From JAAURB01 sp049649525 (lineage in GTDB: Bacteria > Cyanobacteriota > Cyanobacteriia > Cyanobacteriales > Microcoleaceae), in NCBI GenBank assembly GCA_049649525.1, contig JBARZE010000021.1, positions 1 through 64,000 on the forward strand: DNA of 64,000 nucleotides, given 5' to 3'. How positions within the stretch are numbered: position 1 is the first letter of the stretch; every line of letters starts with the position of its first letter. Under the pieces are notes generated by a model. The model saw only the letters and a program-made list of their open reading frames with translations, searched no databases and was not told the DNA's origin. Positions 42,551 through 51,534 of the stretch are shown piece by piece. The translations under genes and the position numbers were made by a program.

Positions 42551-43189
42551 CTAACTCACCTGAATGGAATTTTCTGCTTCTTCTAACATCTCAGAATATT
42601 TTTTATGAGGAATAATTCGACCGGGAACTCCAACAACCGTGGAATAACAAGGTGCATCTTTCAAAACAACGGCTCCTGCACCGACTTTTGCCTGACTGCC
42701 AATGGTGATATTTCCTAATACTTTGGCTCCGGCTCCGACAGTCACATTAGAACCTAATGTGGGATGACGTTTTCCTGTTTCTTTACCTGTTCCGCCTAGG
42801 GTTACGCCTTGATAAATGACGCATCTATCTCCGACAATTGCGGTTTCACCAATCACAACACCCATGCCATGATCGATAAATACCTGGTTACCAATTTCTG
42901 CCCCTGGATGAATTTCAATTCCGGTTAAAAATCGCGCAATATGAGAGATAAAACGAGGCAAAACTGAGATATTGAATTGGTGTAATTGATGGGCAATTCT
43001 ATAAAAAGTTAAGGCGTGTGGCCCTGGATAACACAATAAAACTTCTAACCAATTTTTGGCGGCTGGATCTCGCTCTAGAGCGATGGCATAATCTGATACG
43101 ATCACATCAAAAGTCTGTCGTAGTCGAGGGAAGAATCCAAGCGGTTTACGTTGAGTCGAGATTGAGGATTTCTTTAAACTGGTGACCAT
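42551..43189 (-). CDS. cysE: Serine O-acetyltransferase
   Basis: 212 aa, short form lacking most of the N-terminal helical extension of the enterobacterial enzyme. Left-handed beta-helix hexapeptides begin at IEIHPGAEIGNQVFIDHGMG, with catalytic HGMGVVIGE, then GVTLGGTG, KRHPTLGSNVTVGAGAKVLG and a C-terminal VVGVPGRII. It forms O-acetylserine, the carbon skeleton for cysteine. Upstream lies the small exported peptide gene (64 bp away), downstream cysH, so one transcript from the TetR-controlled promoter may include all three. Confidence 0.93.
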   Translation of the reverse strand: MVTSLKKSSISTQRKPLGFFPRLRQTFDVIVSDYAIALERDPAAKNWLEVLLCYPGPHALTFYRIAHQLHQFNISVLPRFISHIARFLTGIEIHPGAEIGNQVFIDHGMGVVIGETAIVGDRCVIYQGVTLGGTGKETGKRHPTLGSNVTVGAGAKVLGNITIGSQAKVGAGAVVLKDAPCYSTVVGVPGRIIPHKKYSEMLEEAENSIQVS

Positions 43190-43253
43190 TGGGGTTTCCT
43201 TAATAATTGTTTACATTCTATTTTTGCTTAATCGGCAGGGCGAAAACATCCCT

Positions 43254-43481
43254 CTAATTGGGGAAAATTCCTTCCCGAAAAGGAGTAGAAGCAGGGCCAA
43301 CAAATGCTAGACTTTCGTTTGAGGATGATGGCTGCAATTGGAATTGTGAACTAGAGTTGAGTAAATTGTTAATCACAGACTGCTCTAAGTTCTGGTGAAT
43401 GATGGAAATGCCAAGAATGGTAAGGGTTGTCAATGTTGTTAGTAAGAGTTGTTTGATGGGGGAGTTTGTGGTTTTGATCAT
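43254..43481 (-). CDS. Small exported protein under TetR-type control, 75 aa
   Basis: ATG 43481 has a strong ribosome binding site (GGAGG, 43494-43490, eight bases away). An N-terminal signal-like segment (KQLLLTTLTTLTILGISIIH) is followed by a Gln/Ser/Asn-rich mature part of ~45 residues ending STPFREGIFPN. No family recognised. It sits directly behind a consensus promoter overlapped by a palindrome and just downstream of a TetR gene, so it is the first target of that regulator. Could be a small periplasmic or secreted factor. Confidence 0.65.
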   Translation of the reverse strand: MIKTTNSPIKQLLLTTLTTLTILGISIIHQNLEQSVINNLLNSSSQFQLQPSSSNESLAFVGPASTPFREGIFPN

Positions 43482-43496
43482 GAGAATTTCCTCCGT

Positions 43497-43525
43497 TTTA
43501 TAAAAATACTTGACTGTTCAGTCAA
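43497..43525 (-). promoter_or_regulatory. Promoter with embedded palindromic operator before the small exported protein
   Basis: On the minus strand -35 TTGACT (43525-43520) and -10 TATAAA (43502-43497) are 17 bp apart. The 16-bp palindrome TTGACTGAACAGTCAA (43525-43510) covers the -35, so a bound repressor would block polymerase. Confidence 0.7.
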
Positions 43526-43558
43526 AATAAAGGAAAAAAAAGGGTTTGGGCTTTCCCG

Positions 43559-44143
43559 TCAACATTCCAACACAGACAATGCAGTTATTAGAATATCATC
43601 CACACAATCCTCAGTCGGACAGATTTTACCACGAACATTAAAGCCTAGAATCACATGATAGAGAAAGCGAGCCACTTTCTGGGGGTCAACATCAGTGGGT
43701 AACTCAGATGCGGCAATAGCCTGTGACACGGTCTGTGCAATGGCTTGTTCAATTGCGAGCGCTAACCCTCGTACCACCGTTGCCACCTCGGGGTCATGGG
43801 GGGCCAGTTCCATCATCGCATTGGCCACAAAACAGCCTCGATATTGGGGACAAGCGGCATCGGTGGCAATTTTGCGGAAAACACGACGAAGATTTTCCAG
43901 CGGGGAACCGGGTTGGTTCAGTTGCCCTCTTATTTGACAAACCACCTTAGTTCCGTAGTGCTGAACCGCTTCTAAAAATAGGGCGTGTTTGCAACCAAAA
44001 GTATTGTACAGACTCTGACGTTGGATACCCATCTGTTGCAGAAGTTCGCTCAGACCAACGCCGTTATAGCCTTTGGCCCAAAATAACTCCATTGCTTTTT
44101 CCAGAGCGTGTTCGCGATTAAATTCTAGTTTTCTTCCAGCCAT
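43559..44143 (-). CDS. TetR/AcrR family transcriptional regulator
   Basis: 194 aa. N-terminal helix-turn-helix: ALEKAMELFWAKGYNGVGL, recognition region SELLQQMGIQRQSLYNTFG, then KHALFLEAVQHYG. The C-terminal ligand domain has CPQYRGCFVANAMMELAPHD, the Cys-containing block typical of the group that includes regulators of oxidoreductases and efflux. Two palindromes with TTGAC/GTCAA-type arms flank it: one 20 bp upstream of its own ATG and one at the next gene's promoter. This suggests autoregulation and repression of the downstream small gene and possibly cysE-cysH. Ligand unknown. Confidence 0.9.
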   Translation of the reverse strand: MAGRKLEFNREHALEKAMELFWAKGYNGVGLSELLQQMGIQRQSLYNTFGCKHALFLEAVQHYGTKVVCQIRGQLNQPGSPLENLRRVFRKIATDAACPQYRGCFVANAMMELAPHDPEVATVVRGLALAIEQAIAQTVSQAIAASELPTDVDPQKVARFLYHVILGFNVRGKICPTEDCVDDILITALSVLEC

Positions 44144-44163
44144 GAATTAAGAATAACATATTT

Positions 44164-44179
44164 TTAACCAATTGGTCAA
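44164..44179 (-). promoter_or_regulatory. Palindromic operator upstream of the TetR gene
   Basis: TTGACCAATTGGTTAA on the minus strand is a 16-bp near-perfect palindrome 20 bp before ATG 44143. It has the same length and outer arms as the site at 43510-43525, and TTGACC could be the -35. Confidence 0.65.
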
Positions 44180-44349
44180 TATAAGCTGGAATTCGCCCTG
44201 AGTCATCGATCATCTTGAGGGATGGGGAACAAAAAACGACACTTCCATTGATCGCAAATGCAATCATCAAAAATTATGTTCAAATAGAGCCGGGAACGAC
44301 TACAATATATTGTGTTGCAGCAATCTATTAGTCTGACCCCAACCCAGTT

Positions 44350-46896
44350 ATGCGAGCTAACGAGATTATTGAAAAAAGTGTCTTCTATCTGCACAAACAG
44401 GCGGATGTTTTTGTTAAGCAAGGAAAACTCGAAGACGCAAGTCGGGCTTATCAGCAATTAATCAAGATTAAACCGGATGAAGTTAAGGCTTATAAGTTGT
44501 TGGGGGATGTATTGCAACGTTCAGGGCAATATGAACAAGCGAAACAGTGTTATGAACAAGCCCTAAAGATTGAACCAGACTGGGCAGAAGTTTATGCCAA
44601 TATGGGTAGCTTACATGCACGAGAACAACAGTGGCAATTAGCCGTAACCGCATATAAAAAAGCAATTCAACTCCAACCCGATTTTGCCGGAGCTTATCGT
44701 AATTTAGCCAAGGTTTGGACTCAGCTTAATCAACCGACAGAAGCAACCAAAACCTTGTATCAAGCTTATACTCTTGAGCCTCAAAGTGTGAGCGCAGAAG
44801 ATCATTTAAACTTAGGTGAAACGTTAAGACAAGAAGAACATCTTGATGGGGCGATTGTTTGTTATCGCAATGCCATTCAACAGAATAGTAATTGGGCAAT
44901 TGCTTATCAGAAATTAGGGGAAGTTTTACAACAGCAAGGTAAAGCAGAAGAAGCGGCTCCTTATTATCGCAAAGCTGTTGAATTGAACAATCAAAATGCT
45001 GTTGAAACTGCGGCTGATACCTTAGCGGCTGTCTCGCAACCGGATCGCATTGAGCCGACTTCAATTAATAACCGGGCTGATACTTTAGCCGCCGTCACTC
45101 CAACTGTTAATCATGCTGCCATTAATGGCACTACAGCGGCTGTGAGTCCACCGCCCAACCCCGAAGTTTTGCTCAAACAAGCTCAAGCCTATTGTGCTAT
45201 TCAACAATGGGAAGCGGCGATTTCAACTTGTCAAAAATTATTGCGTTTACGCCCCAAAGCGGCGATTGCTTATAAGATTCAGGGAAACGCGCTGCAAGTG
45301 ATAGGAGAAATTGCGGCTGCTGTCAGGTGTTATGAAAAAGCATTAGAATTACAGCCAAACTATCCAGAAGTTTATGCTAATTTAGGCAGTTTGTATGCGG
45401 CTGAAGAACGGTTAGAAAAGGCGATTTCCTATTATCAAAAAGCCGTTCAACTTCAACCCGATTTTGCCGGAGCTTATCGTAATTTAACTAAAATATTCTC
45501 TCAACTCGGAGAAACCCATAAAGCGGCTCAATGCTTGCAAAAAGCCTATGCATTAGAACCCGAAAAAGCAACGCCTGAAGACCATTTAAACTTAGGAAAT
45601 GATCGTTTACAACAAGGTCAATTAAACGAAGCGATGGCTTGTTATCGACAAGCTTTACAGTTAAATCCGAAATTGGCAGGTGCTTATCAGGGTATAGGAG
45701 AAATCTACCGTCAGCTTGGGGATTTTGATGATGCGATCGCCGCTTATCATCAAGTGATTGAACTCGAACCGAACCACAGTGAAACTTATAATAGTTTAGC
45801 TCAAGTTTTTACTCAGAAAGAACAATTAGGAGAAGCAATTGAAGCCTATCAAAATCTGTTACAAATTAATCCTAATCAACATGAAGCTTATTATAAAATA
45901 GCAGAAATATTTAACCAACAATGGCGTTTAGATGAAGCCGCTAATGCTTATCGTCAAGTGATACAAATTAATAGCCAATTTGCTCCCGCTTATTATGGGT
46001 TAGGGAAAGTTTTAGTTAAACAAGACAATTGGCAAGAAGCGGTTAATACGTTGCGTCAAGCGATGCAATTAGATGGGAATGCTGATGCAGAAGCTTGGAA
46101 AGGTTTAGCGGATGGGTTAGTTAAAATTGATCGAAAAGAGGAAGCGATTAATGCTTATCAAAAAGCTTTAGAATTAAATCCCGAGTTAGGGGAAGCCTAT
46201 CAAAAATTAGCGGATTTATTACGAGATAAAGATAACCTAGAACAGGCTTTAACAGCATATCAAAAAGCAGTAGAATATAATCCGGATGTTTGGTGGACGC
46301 ATAACGGTTTAGCCGATACTTTGTTTAAGTTAGAAAAATGGCAAGAAGCGGTAACTTCTTATCAAAAAGCATTAGAATTAAATCCTGAATTTTCTTGGTC
46401 TTATAATAGTTTAGCCGATGCTTTGTTTAAATTAGAACGTTGGCAGGAAGCCGTTACAGCCTATCAAAAAGCCACTCAATTTAACCCAGAGTTTCCTTGG
46501 TCACATTATAATTTAGCAGAATGTTGTGTAAGGTTAGAAGACTGGGAAGAAGCGGTTATCAGCTATCGCTATGCCAAACAATTACAAGCCGACTTACCCG
46601 AAATAGAAGAAAAACTAGCTGATGCGTTGCGAGAAAGGGCGATGATTGATTTAAACGAAGCGTTAGGCTATTATCGTCATGTGATAGAGCGTAAACCCAA
46701 TCATGTTGCGATCTATCATAAAGCTTTAGAAATTAAGCCAGATGATGCTCAATTATACAGCCAACTCGCTGAGACATTAGCCCGGTTAAACCAATTAGAT
46801 GGGGCAATTGTATTCTATCAAATGGCACTGCAACTTGACCCTGAGAACACTGATATTTCTCGTCGGTTAGGACAGGTTTTGGAAAAAAAAAGTTAG
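44350..46896 (+). CDS. Long TPR protein, likely N-terminal part of a TPR-glycosyltransferase fusion
   Basis: 848 aa made almost wholly of ~34-residue TPR units, for example ASRAYQQLIKIKPDEVKAYK, AISYYQKAVQLQPDFAGAYR and AVTSYQKALELNPEFSWSYN, broken once by an Ala/Thr/Pro-rich linker near residues 215-275. The two arrays on either side of the linker repeat one another (AEVYANMGSLHA... versus PEVYANLGSLYA...). No signal peptide. The frame ends in EKKS at a run of nine A residues (46883-46891). In the -1 frame the reading continues as KKLGVSDLLSDTELYQQW directly into the GT2 gene. TPR arrays may bind acceptor proteins for the glycosyltransferase. Confidence 0.85.
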   Translation: MRANEIIEKSVFYLHKQADVFVKQGKLEDASRAYQQLIKIKPDEVKAYKLLGDVLQRSGQYEQAKQCYEQALKIEPDWAEVYANMGSLHAREQQWQLAVTAYKKAIQLQPDFAGAYRNLAKVWTQLNQPTEATKTLYQAYTLEPQSVSAEDHLNLGETLRQEEHLDGAIVCYRNAIQQNSNWAIAYQKLGEVLQQQGKAEEAAPYYRKAVELNNQNAVETAADTLAAVSQPDRIEPTSINNRADTLAAVTPTVNHAAINGTTAAVSPPPNPEVLLKQAQAYCAIQQWEAAISTCQKLLRLRPKAAIAYKIQGNALQVIGEIAAAVRCYEKALELQPNYPEVYANLGSLYAAEERLEKAISYYQKAVQLQPDFAGAYRNLTKIFSQLGETHKAAQCLQKAYALEPEKATPEDHLNLGNDRLQQGQLNEAMACYRQALQLNPKLAGAYQGIGEIYRQLGDFDDAIAAYHQVIELEPNHSETYNSLAQVFTQKEQLGEAIEAYQNLLQINPNQHEAYYKIAEIFNQQWRLDEAANAYRQVIQINSQFAPAYYGLGKVLVKQDNWQEAVNTLRQAMQLDGNADAEAWKGLADGLVKIDRKEEAINAYQKALELNPELGEAYQKLADLLRDKDNLEQALTAYQKAVEYNPDVWWTHNGLADTLFKLEKWQEAVTSYQKALELNPEFSWSYNSLADALFKLERWQEAVTAYQKATQFNPEFPWSHYNLAECCVRLEDWEEAVISYRYAKQLQADLPEIEEKLADALRERAMIDLNEALGYYRHVIERKPNHVAIYHKALEIKPDDAQLYSQLAETLARLNQLDGAIVFYQMALQLDPENTDISRRLGQVLEKKS
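46883..46891 (+). other. A9 homopolymer at the TPR/GT2 frame junction
   Basis: Nine A residues read in the TPR frame as gaA AAA AAA A, a classical A AAA AAA slippery configuration. A -1 shift there fuses both frames with no stop between. One base gained or lost in this run during replication would have the same kind of effect. Confidence 0.8.
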
Positions 46897-46925
46897 GTGT
46901 TTCTGATTTACTCAGTGATACTGAA

Positions 46926-48998
46926 TTGTATCAACAATGGCAGAAATTTAATACACCTCAGCCAGCAGATTTGCATAAAATGAAACTGACCGTGGCAACC
47001 TTCCAATATCAGCCACGAATTAGTCTCATTATGCCTGTTTATAATACACCAGAAATATTTTTACGGGAAGCCATTCAATCTGTTTTAGAACAAGTATATC
47101 CCCATTGGGAACTGTGTATTGCAGATGATGCTTCAACTCATTCTTATATTAAACCCATACTCCAAGAATATCAAGCGAAAGATGATCGGATCAAAGTGAA
47201 GTTTCGGACAGAAAATGGTCATATTTCAGCAACTTCTAATTCGGCGTTAGAACTAGCGACTGGAGAATTTATTGGATTACTTGATCATGATGATATTTTA
47301 GCACCCAATGCGCTGTATGAAGTAGTATCTTTGCTAAATCAGCATCCGGAAGCAGATATGATTTATTCTGATGAAGATAAGCTGGATGAAAACAATCAAT
47401 TAACAAGTCCTTTCTTCAAGCCAGATTGGTGTCCGGATTCCTTTTTTTCTCGGATGTATACTTGTCATTTCGGTGTTTATCGACGAGAATTAATCAATAA
47501 AATTGGTGGCTTTAGAATCGGTTATGAAGGCAGTCAAGACTATGATTTAGTATTAAGAATTACAGAAAAAACAGATAAAATATTTCATATTCCCAAAATT
47601 TTATATCATTGGAGAGAACATTCTAACTCAGCCGCATCAGGCACAACCGCAAAACCCTATGCTTATCAAGCGGCTAAAAAAGCATTATTAACGGCACTTC
47701 AACGCAGAGGAGAACCCGGAAAAGTTGAACTCAACCCGGCATTTTTAGGCTGTTCTATTATTCGTTATCAAATTACAAACTATAAAAAAGTTAGTATTAT
47801 TATCCCTACCCGAGATTTAGGAGAAATTCTGAATCAATGCTTAACCTCAATTTTTACCAAAACAGTCTATCCTAACTATGAAGTAATTCTGATTGACAAT
47901 GGGAGTCGAGAACGACAAACGGCTGATATTATTAAACAATGGCAAGTGCAACAACCACAACGGTTTAAGTCTTTTCGGTTAGATATTCCCTTTAACTTTT
48001 CTACCCTAAATAACTATGGTGTACAACAAGCAACAGGTGAGTATTTACTCTTCTTAAATAACGATATAGAAGTGATTGAACAGGGTTGGATGAATGCAAT
48101 GGTGGAACAAGTTCAACGCCCTTCTATTGGCGCTGTAGGGGCATTATTGCAGTATCCTGATGGTCGCATACAACACGCAGGCGTGATTCTTGGAATGGGT
48201 CATGTTGCCGCTCATAGCCATCAATTTATAGCCGCAAATAAACTGGGATATTGTGGACAACTGATTTCAATTAATAATTATTCAGCCGTTACTGCGGCTT
48301 GTTTAATGTGTCGGCGTTCTGTGTTTGAAGAAGTCAGAGGATTTGATGAAAAACTAGCAGTTTCATATAATGATGTGGATTTATGTTTAAAAATGAAACA
48401 GCAAGGATATCATCATGTTTGTCTGCCTCATGTGAAGTTATATCATCATGAATCAAAAAGTCGAGGCTATGATAATACTCCTGAAAAACTAGAGCGATAC
48501 ATGGCAGAAGTTCAGGAAATGAGACAGCGATGGAATGCTGAAATTGAGCAAGATTCTTGTTACAATCCTCATTTAACTTTAGCACAATTTGATTACCGTT
48601 TAAGACGATTTGCGACTGTTGAAATTATCAATACTTCTATAATTAATTCTGATTCTGAGATGTTTTTAGATATGGAAATTGAAGCACCTCAAACAGGCAT
48701 AATTTCAGGAATTAGTGAACTTAAATTAAAAGGATGGGTAATTGCTAAACATTCCTCTGTTGTGGCAGTCCAACTGATCGGTAGTTTAGGACAAGTAATC
48801 AAAGAATTTCCTGGAAATTACCCTCGTTTAGACATAGCAAAACGGTTTCCTAACTCACTGAATGCTCAAAACTGTGGCTTTCAGGAAACCGTAGAAGTTA
48901 ACCAAATTTACGGAGATTCTGAACTGCTTTTACAAGCCGTTTTTCGAGATGGACAGTATCTTCTATTCGGAAAAATTAAACTGACTTACCATTGTTAG
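46926..48998 (+). CDS. Dual GT2 glycosyltransferase
   Basis: Two family 2 glycosyltransferase domains in one 690-aa frame. The first (~30-270) has ISLIMPVYNTPEIFLREAI, IADDAST and the metal-binding LLDHDD, plus a WREHSNSAA tail. The second (~285-530) has VSIIIPTRDLGEIL, LIDNGS, LFLNNDIEV and YNDVDLCLKM. The arrangement is that of bacterial bifunctional chain- or rhamnan-building enzymes. The nominal start is TTG 46926 without a ribosome binding site, and the same frame is open back through the A9 run into the TPR gene, so it is probably translated as its continuation. Its last 23 bp overlap the convergent sulfotransferase gene. Confidence 0.88.
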   Translation: MYQQWQKFNTPQPADLHKMKLTVATFQYQPRISLIMPVYNTPEIFLREAIQSVLEQVYPHWELCIADDASTHSYIKPILQEYQAKDDRIKVKFRTENGHISATSNSALELATGEFIGLLDHDDILAPNALYEVVSLLNQHPEADMIYSDEDKLDENNQLTSPFFKPDWCPDSFFSRMYTCHFGVYRRELINKIGGFRIGYEGSQDYDLVLRITEKTDKIFHIPKILYHWREHSNSAASGTTAKPYAYQAAKKALLTALQRRGEPGKVELNPAFLGCSIIRYQITNYKKVSIIIPTRDLGEILNQCLTSIFTKTVYPNYEVILIDNGSRERQTADIIKQWQVQQPQRFKSFRLDIPFNFSTLNNYGVQQATGEYLLFLNNDIEVIEQGWMNAMVEQVQRPSIGAVGALLQYPDGRIQHAGVILGMGHVAAHSHQFIAANKLGYCGQLISINNYSAVTAACLMCRRSVFEEVRGFDEKLAVSYNDVDLCLKMKQQGYHHVCLPHVKLYHHESKSRGYDNTPEKLERYMAEVQEMRQRWNAEIEQDSCYNPHLTLAQFDYRLRRFATVEIINTSIINSDSEMFLDMEIEAPQTGIISGISELKLKGWVIAKHSSVVAVQLIGSLGQVIKEFPGNYPRLDIAKRFPNSLNAQNCGFQETVEVNQIYGDSELLLQAVFRDGQYLLFGKIKLTYHC

Positions 48999-50328
48999 AA
49001 GCTACTAAATTTCTCACCATAGATCGACGAGTCACTTGTTTCCATTCTTCAGAATTAACTAAAGTATAAGTATCGAGTTTTTCACCTTGTTCGATTGAAT
49101 ATCGATTAAAACTTTCAATCCAATTCAAGACTGTTTCTGTGGGGGAAAAAGGCTTATATTTTAAAGCTTGTTGGAGAAATTGAGCCATCCCTTGTAAATC
49201 TCGATTTCGGTAAGCTTGCCATGCACTCCAAACTAAAAGCTGATACTGGTTATCAACCTGTGCAGAAATTGTTTGTTTGAAGTTAGATTTATCAACTTCT
49301 TTTTGAACTTGTCGTAACTGCAATTGAAACTGTTCTAACTCTTCTTGAACTTGATGTAGTTGAGCAAAACGTTGATCTAATTCTAACTGTGTTTTTTGTA
49401 ATTTTCCTTGAGTTTGAACCAGTTCTAATTTTGCTTCTTTGAGTTCAGTTTTAAACGTTTGTTGTTGAGATTCAACTTCCCGTAAATTCACCCAATCTTG
49501 AAATGCCCAAACCCGATAAGGAGAGGATTGAATTTGATCGCGCCAGGATAAATCCAGTGTATCATTAGGTTGCCAAGAACGCGCTTCTAATTCCTGATAC
49601 ATTTCAATCGTTTCCGGGAAGTAATACTCAATCATACTCGGTCGATATCCATCTAATTCTTGAGTATTAAATGAGTCTGGGTTATACAGATTTGCAGCCG
49701 GAGTTGAGAGGCGAGTAGAGAACTTTTGATTAATTGCATCAACGTATTTTTCAGGTGCTTGAATAATTCCCTGAATATTAGCGAGTAAGCAACGCTGGGG
49801 GAAATAATTATAAAAATTAATAATTTTTTGATTGTAATGTAACCATAATTTAATCGCTAATTCAGGCTCTCGTTTAAAGGTTGGATCACCTCTACGATAA
49901 AGAGAATCTACCACATCCCAAGGGGAGCGATAAATCAATAAATAATGAGATTCTGGTAATAAGTTTGCCCAAAATTCTAGAAACAATGTAGTTCTCGGTT
50001 CTTTCCATCCCCAGGTTGAACTGACTGCATTTTTAGTTACAATTTGTTTGGCTTGATTAATATAAGGTTCATCAACCGTAATTTGTTCTTGTAATGTCCA
50101 TCCTTCGGTTGCAATTTCTTGCGATCGCAAAACAGCTTCATGAAACTTTAAAATATCGACATTTTCATAATGTCCTTGGGAGTTTCCCAGATTAGAACCC
50201 AGTAAACTTCGACCAATATGTAAACCTGCACTTTGAAGAAAAGATGCTGTCAATGAGGTTCCAGAACGGTGCATTCCTGTAATAATTAAAACCGATGATT
50301 GAGGGGATAATTGAGACGATTTCATCAC
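48976..50328 (-). CDS. Sulfotransferase with central coiled coil, 450 aa
   Basis: The PAPS-binding loop is GMHRSGTSLTASFLQSAG near residue 18, and the second PAPS motif is YRSPWDVVDSLYRRG. These are the 5'- and 3'-phosphate sites of the Sulfotransfer family. After the enzyme domain (~1-270) comes a coiled coil (~275-345: ELKEAKLELVQTQGKLQ, QVQEELEQFQLQLRQ) and a C-terminal helical tail with a single TPR-like unit. It would transfer sulfate from PAPS to a sugar or peptide. The 3' end overlaps the GT2 gene on the other strand by 23 bp. Two ATGs open the gene. Confidence 0.83.
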   Translation of the reverse strand: MMKSSQLSPQSSVLIITGMHRSGTSLTASFLQSAGLHIGRSLLGSNLGNSQGHYENVDILKFHEAVLRSQEIATEGWTLQEQITVDEPYINQAKQIVTKNAVSSTWGWKEPRTTLFLEFWANLLPESHYLLIYRSPWDVVDSLYRRGDPTFKREPELAIKLWLHYNQKIINFYNYFPQRCLLANIQGIIQAPEKYVDAINQKFSTRLSTPAANLYNPDSFNTQELDGYRPSMIEYYFPETIEMYQELEARSWQPNDTLDLSWRDQIQSSPYRVWAFQDWVNLREVESQQQTFKTELKEAKLELVQTQGKLQKTQLELDQRFAQLHQVQEELEQFQLQLRQVQKEVDKSNFKQTISAQVDNQYQLLVWSAWQAYRNRDLQGMAQFLQQALKYKPFSPTETVLNWIESFNRYSIEQGEKLDTYTLVNSEEWKQVTRRSMVRNLVASNNGKSV

Positions 50329-50410
50329 TAAATGCTGACAGATAAAAACTTTATCAAAATCTTATCATATTATCCACCGTGTACCAATATATTTTTCACT
50401 CCTTTCTTCA

Positions 50411-51517
50411 TCATTCTTGTTGTGACCAAAGATCTTGAATTTGACCGAGAATTTCTAGAAAAGCTTGACGTTCTTGATTTAAACTATGCTTCTCTACTAT
50501 TTTTTTAGCATTTTTTATGATTTGATTGAATTGTAATGAAGAAAGTGATAGAGCGATATTGACGGCATTAACAATCTCTTCTAAAGTATAGTTGGGACGA
50601 AAACAGTTATAACTGGGTAAGCAAAACGAACGATTTCCAATACAGTCTGGACAAATGACGAATGTTCCTAATGCCATTGCTTCTAAAGCAGGCAAATAAA
50701 ATCCTTCATGTTCTTGACGGTTAGGTAAAAATATAGCTATTTTTGCTTGATTAATTTGATTGAAATATTCTGCTCTACTTTGGGGTGTAAGTAAAAGGTT
50801 AACTGAATTTCCTTGCAGTTCAAGCAATTGTTTTAATTGAACTCCCAGTTGAGGTTGTTTTTGAGCAGAAATTAAAATTTTATCTTGCTTTTCAGTAAAA
50901 TTTAAAGGTTGTGGTAAAAGACTGGTATCAATTCCATTAGGAATACAAAATATCGGCCCATTTACTTGATCTATTTTTTGTAAACTGTCCTGAACTTCTG
51001 GACTTACACAAATTCTAATAGCTTTGTATTTCAAAAACTGATAACGTGGATTATCCGGTTGACAATGACGCATTCCTTGAATTAAATTAATAATTGGAAT
51101 AGTATTATTTTGCAGAAATTGTCGATCAAACTGTAACCAATCTAAACCGTCAATAAAAATTACATCAGGTGTAGAGAGGGGTTGGGATAAAATCAAATGA
51201 GAATCTGTTGTTACCCAAGGATTAGAATTATTCCAACAAGTATGATCCGAATAAAAGTAAATATAAGGAAGATAATTAGGACTGGCTAAAGTATGATTAA
51301 AATAATCCCAAACTTTCAGATGTCCCCCACTAAAGCCGCCAAAATCTCTGTAAAATAAAATAGAATAATCAGAATAACGATTCAGTTTAGCTTGAGCAAT
51401 TAAAGATAAAGTATTTGCATCCGTATTTGGCTCTGTTAAGCTAGACTGAAGTCTAGATAAAGAAGCGTTGAGTTGAGATTGAATTTTTTGTAATTTGCTG
51501 AATTCTGAATTCATCAA
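50411..51517 (-). CDS. GT4-type glycosyltransferase, 368 aa
   Basis: After an N-terminal helix, the acceptor-side Rossmann fold has ILFYRDFGGFSGGHLKVWDY and VIFIDGLDWLQF. The donor side has CIPNGIDTSLLP, ILISAQKQPQLGVQL and the EX7E-like motif EHEGFYLPALEAMALGTFVI. This places it among group 1 (GT4/GT-B) enzymes, which retain sugar configuration and use nucleotide sugars. Shared strand with the sulfotransferase (82 bp between them), so probably the same unit. Divergent from the small TPR protein with 17 bp between starts. Confidence 0.82.
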   Translation of the reverse strand: MMNSEFSKLQKIQSQLNASLSRLQSSLTEPNTDANTLSLIAQAKLNRYSDYSILFYRDFGGFSGGHLKVWDYFNHTLASPNYLPYIYFYSDHTCWNNSNPWVTTDSHLILSQPLSTPDVIFIDGLDWLQFDRQFLQNNTIPIINLIQGMRHCQPDNPRYQFLKYKAIRICVSPEVQDSLQKIDQVNGPIFCIPNGIDTSLLPQPLNFTEKQDKILISAQKQPQLGVQLKQLLELQGNSVNLLLTPQSRAEYFNQINQAKIAIFLPNRQEHEGFYLPALEAMALGTFVICPDCIGNRSFCLPSYNCFRPNYTLEEIVNAVNIALSLSSLQFNQIIKNAKKIVEKHSLNQERQAFLEILGQIQDLWSQQE

Positions 51518-51534
51518 TTGATTGAAATAAGAGA

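Noticed and set aside
43695..43950. Rightward open frames across the TetR gene
   Set aside because: They are antisense to a complete, well-recognised TetR regulator and show no family pattern.
44203..44457. Leftward open frame across the start of the TPR gene
   Set aside because: Antisense to a TPR start with clear repeat pattern; no ribosome binding site or recognisable motif.
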